A DNA stretch of 64,000 nt. It comes from Peribacillus muralis (GTDB lineage Bacteria; Bacillota; Bacilli; Bacillales; DSM-1321). How positions within the stretch are numbered: the stretch's first letter is position 1; each line of letters opens with the position of its first letter. The position numbers and the translations under genes were made by a program. Of the stretch, positions 61,582-64,000 are shown piece by piece. The notes beneath the pieces were generated by a model. The model saw only the letters and a list, made by a program, of their open reading frames with translations, was not told where the DNA came from and ran no database searches. The stretch is taken from NCBI RefSeq assembly GCF_001645685.2, contig NZ_CP017080.1, forward strand, positions 796,001 to 860,000, in the 5' to 3' direction.

Positions 61582-62979
61582 ATGAAAGTTGAAGAGCGAA
61601 GTATTGAATATATTCCAGCGAATGAGCGACATGGGAAGGCGAAGGATTTATTTCCGATTTGGTTTGGTGCGAATATGAACATTACTACGCTTGTGTCAGG
61701 ATCACTTCCTATTGTGCTGGGTCTGAACTTATTCTGGAGTGTGACTGCCATTATACTCGGTTCCCTAATAGGTGCCATATTCATGGCATCCCATTCAGTA
61801 CAGGGGCCGAAGCTTGGAATCCCGCAGATGATCCAAAGCAGAGCCCAATTTGGAGTCATTGGCGCCATTATCCCTTTGTTCCTTGTCATGTTCATTTACT
61901 TGGGATTTTTCGCAAGCAATACACTTCTGGCGGCCCAAACGATAGCAAACATTTTTCCCATTAACCAATCGTGGAATATAATGATAATCGGTGCAATCTG
62001 TTTTGTCGTCGCCCTTTATGGTTATGACCTCATTCACAAGGTCCAAAAATGGTTTTCGGCTGCATCGTTGTTTCTTTTTTTAATCATGACCTTTATCGTC
62101 TTTCAATTACCGGTGCCTGCTGGACAATGGGTACCCGATGATTTTGCCTTGTCGGGTTTTTTCCTGTCTGTTAGTATTGCGGTTACTTGGCAATTATCCT
62201 ATGCACCATACGTTGCCGATTATTCCCGCTATCTGCCCGTTCATACGCCACCTGCAAAAACCTTTTGGTACAGCTACACAGGTACAGTAATAGGTGCTGT
62301 GTGGATGATGGTTTTAGGTGCGGTTTTAACGGTTGCCATACCCGGTTTTCTCGACAACACCGGAGGCAATTTAGCACACTTATTCGGAAACTTTGCAATC
62401 CTCATGTTTGTATTGATCGTCTTTGGGCAACTTGCCATCAATGTCTTTAATCTATACGGTGCCTTCATGTCCTCGGTTACGACCATCGAGCCGTTTTTCA
62501 AATTCAGGGTTACACCGAAAGTTCGGATGGGGTTCCTGCTTTGCATTACGATCATAGCTACCACTTTATGCATTGTGGGACAAGGCAATTTCCTTGAGTT
62601 TTTCATGAATTTCATCTTTTTTATGAGTTATTTTTTGATCCCCTGGACGTCTATCAACCTTGTTGATTATTATATATTGCGCCAAGGAGAATATAGCGTT
62701 AAAGATATCTTTGATGTGAATGGTAAGTATGGGAAAATCAATTGGATTGCAACCATTGCATTTGTCGCATCAATTGTCGCGGAAATCCCTTTTATCAATA
62801 CATCTTTTTATGTTGGACCAGCCGCAAGAGCGCTTCATGGGGCAGATTTAGCTTGGGCAATGGGGCTATTCTTACCGGCTGTTTTGTATTATTTTCCAAT
62901 GAAACGAAGGATACGTAAGGACATGTTCCCTTCTGGGGTTGATTCCGTGCCAGTTGAACATGATGAATTCCTTTCTTAA
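61582..62979 (+). CDS. NCS1-family permease (second of two paralogues)
   Basis: CGAGGGGGAATCGAT precedes the ATG. The 465-residue protein with about 12 helices is very close to the one at 51312-52709 throughout: MKVEERSIEYIPANERHGKA here and MKVETRSIEYIPADERHGKA there. NCS1 blocks include YVADYSRYLPVHTPPAKTFW. The two copies may move substrate and a related compound, or one may be a recent duplicate. It is about 200 bases after the amidohydrolase gene, and a terminator follows. Confidence 0.88.
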   Translation: MKVEERSIEYIPANERHGKAKDLFPIWFGANMNITTLVSGSLPIVLGLNLFWSVTAIILGSLIGAIFMASHSVQGPKLGIPQMIQSRAQFGVIGAIIPLFLVMFIYLGFFASNTLLAAQTIANIFPINQSWNIMIIGAICFVVALYGYDLIHKVQKWFSAASLFLFLIMTFIVFQLPVPAGQWVPDDFALSGFFLSVSIAVTWQLSYAPYVADYSRYLPVHTPPAKTFWYSYTGTVIGAVWMMVLGAVLTVAIPGFLDNTGGNLAHLFGNFAILMFVLIVFGQLAINVFNLYGAFMSSVTTIEPFFKFRVTPKVRMGFLLCITIIATTLCIVGQGNFLEFFMNFIFFMSYFLIPWTSINLVDYYILRQGEYSVKDIFDVNGKYGKINWIATIAFVASIVAEIPFINTSFYVGPAARALHGADLAWAMGLFLPAVLYYFPMKRRIRKDMFPSGVDSVPVEHDEFLS

Positions 62980-63002
62980 TCGGAAATAACAAAAGAACGC
63001 AT

Positions 63003-63042
63003 AAGCTGATTTTCCTATGATAAGGAATGATCAGCTTTATTG
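63003..63042 (+). terminator. Terminator after the second NCS1 gene
   Basis: AAGCTGATTTTCCT and AAGGAATGATCAGCTT form an outer 8-bp stem with an inner TTTCCT/AAGGAA stem, followed by a T-rich stretch. Confidence 0.75.
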
Positions 63043-63147
63043 TTGAGTGGAGGGGGAATGGGTATTTTTTTATATAGGCAAATAAATAGACAAGTAGCTG
63101 ATCAACATTGAATATAGGCTTTATTTTGTGAACGTAACCGTATGAAT

Positions 63148-64000
63148 TTATGAAATGCTTTGCAAGTCGATTCCATCTACGAATTCAACAAAAGCTTTTA
63201 CAATATTCAACTCCAAAGATTGTTTGTGGTAAAACATCCACGTTTTACGGATGATTTTTTCCCCTTTTTTTGTTTTTATCTCAATTCTATGGATATTATC
63301 CAGGTCATTCAGAATCATGGTAGGCATGATTGCGTAACCTAACCCATTTGCAACCATCTTTTTGCATGTATCAGCTTTATCCACGTTAATGCTGACTAGT
63401 GGGGGCTGGGAGTAGTTTTCAGCCCACCAATTATCGACATCGTTCTTTAGCAAGGAATCAGTCTGATAATCTATTCTAGGCAAGGTGGGAAGGCGGCGGA
63501 TATCGATCGCTTCTTTAGAAGCGATGCAAATACTTTCTTCAAAAAGCAATTTTTTTTGATCATTCCATCTGTGGTCTCCCTTTACAAAGGAGATATGAAC
63601 TTCTTGATTATGCATTAAGTGGGTAATTTGGCTGCTTAATCCTGTTGTTACCTTGAATTCAATTTCTGGGTATTGGGCTTTAAAAAGCTTTAATAGCCCA
63701 GGGAGTTTATAATCCGTAAAGAAAGTTGAAACGCCTAACCTTAATATACCAGAATGCTTATCCTCCATATTCAAAACCGTTTCTTTTATCTTTTGGATAT
63801 GCCATAACATCTCCTGAGCGCTTTTTACCAAATATTCTCCCTGTGGAGTAAATTGAATCCCGCGGCGGCCCCTGTTTACGATCCGAACTCCAAATTGCTT
63901 TTCCATCGCTTTCAATCGATTCGTTAAAGCAGGCTGTGAAATATATAATGCGTGAGCAGCGTTTGTTATATTTTTTTCCTTATAAAGAGTTTGGAGAACA
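63148..64000 (-). CDS. Partial LysR-family regulator
   Basis: The gene runs off the right edge, so the N-terminal start of the DNA-binding helix-turn-helix is cut. Reading leftward from the edge gives LYKEKNITNAAHALYISQPA and LTNRLKAMEKQFGVRIVNRG, the core of the LysR helix-turn-helix. The rest is the substrate-binding domain, ending FVEFVDGIDLQSIS. It converges on the NCS1 gene. Its target could be that permease or a gene beyond the window. Confidence 0.88.
   Translation of the reverse strand, partial: VLQTLYKEKNITNAAHALYISQPALTNRLKAMEKQFGVRIVNRGRRGIQFTPQGEYLVKSAQEMLWHIQKIKETVLNMEDKHSGILRLGVSTFFTDYKLPGLLKLFKAQYPEIEFKVTTGLSSQITHLMHNQEVHISFVKGDHRWNDQKKLLFEESICIASKEAIDIRRLPTLPRIDYQTDSLLKNDVDNWWAENYSQPPLVSINVDKADTCKKMVANGLGYAIMPTMILNDLDNIHRIEIKTKKGEKIIRKTWMFYHKQSLELNIVKAFVEFVDGIDLQSIS

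Overview
The window reads as chromosomal DNA of a low-GC, spore-forming Bacillaceae, most like the Peribacillus (Bacillus simplex) group. The support is a GerA-type spore-germination operon, a VmlR-type ABC-F protein with an attenuator leader, an LmrA/LmrB pair, an IDEAL-domain protein, many TTG/GTG starts behind strong AAGGAGG ribosome sites, and several CcpA (cre) operators. No rRNA, tRNA, CRISPR array, intact insertion sequence or phage was seen. The organism call is inference.

Layout. 1-3035: end of a secreted protein gene, a DUF1541 lipoprotein (YdhK type), an acetyltransferase and a DUF4915-like propeller protein. 3420-6778: two glycosyltransferases with a small coiled-coil protein between them; the coiled-coil protein and the second transferase share a C-terminal motif. 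7129-8695: a hotdog thioesterase and a LytTR regulator/DUF3021 membrane protein pair. 9088-15243: glucuronide uptake and breakdown (permease, ROK repressor, glucuronate isomerase, beta-glucuronidase), with matching ROK operators and cre or cre-like sites. 15499-21291: an AraC regulator followed by two TIM-barrel isomerase-like proteins, two Gfo/Idh/MocA oxidoreductases and an SDR like Bacillus fructuronate reductase. This set suggests glycoside breakdown through 3-keto sugars alongside glucuronate use.

21484-25738: germination receptor A-C-D-B genes. 25855-26500: decayed GntP gluconate permease. 26907-27995: two small proteins and a Fur-box-controlled haem monooxygenase of the HmoA type. 28167-32309: sigma-54 activator divergent from an agmatinase-like ureohydrolase and an SSS transporter, with a clear -24/-12 promoter between. 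32346-32872: fragments of a class II aldolase and of a holin-like type I toxin. 32981-35041: lmrA-lmrB. 35166-43185: assorted hydrolase, Old Yellow Enzyme, kinase-like, NIPSNAP, MarR/DUF3147, BlaI/M56/DoxX (with two shared operators) and phosphatase genes. 43908-45413: malate:quinone oxidoreductase behind a leader that can fold as a three-way junction. 45715-47586: PadR regulator and MFS pump. 47931-49562: VmlR. 49616-50530: Fur-controlled siderophore-binding lipoprotein.

52709-62979 is the most notable block. Two close NCS1 (nucleobase-family) permeases flank a GntR regulator, a luciferase-like flavin monooxygenase, a DUF1185 protein, an alpha/beta hydrolase, two aldehyde dehydrogenases, an FMN reductase, a YciI-like protein, an isochorismatase-like amidohydrolase and an orphan 101-residue protein. 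One exact 18-base motif recurs at three promoters there. The set has the logic of the Rut pyrimidine pathway or of flavin-dependent pyridine ring opening, but in a different arrangement, so it is a candidate undescribed N-heterocycle catabolic system. A LysR gene runs off the right edge.
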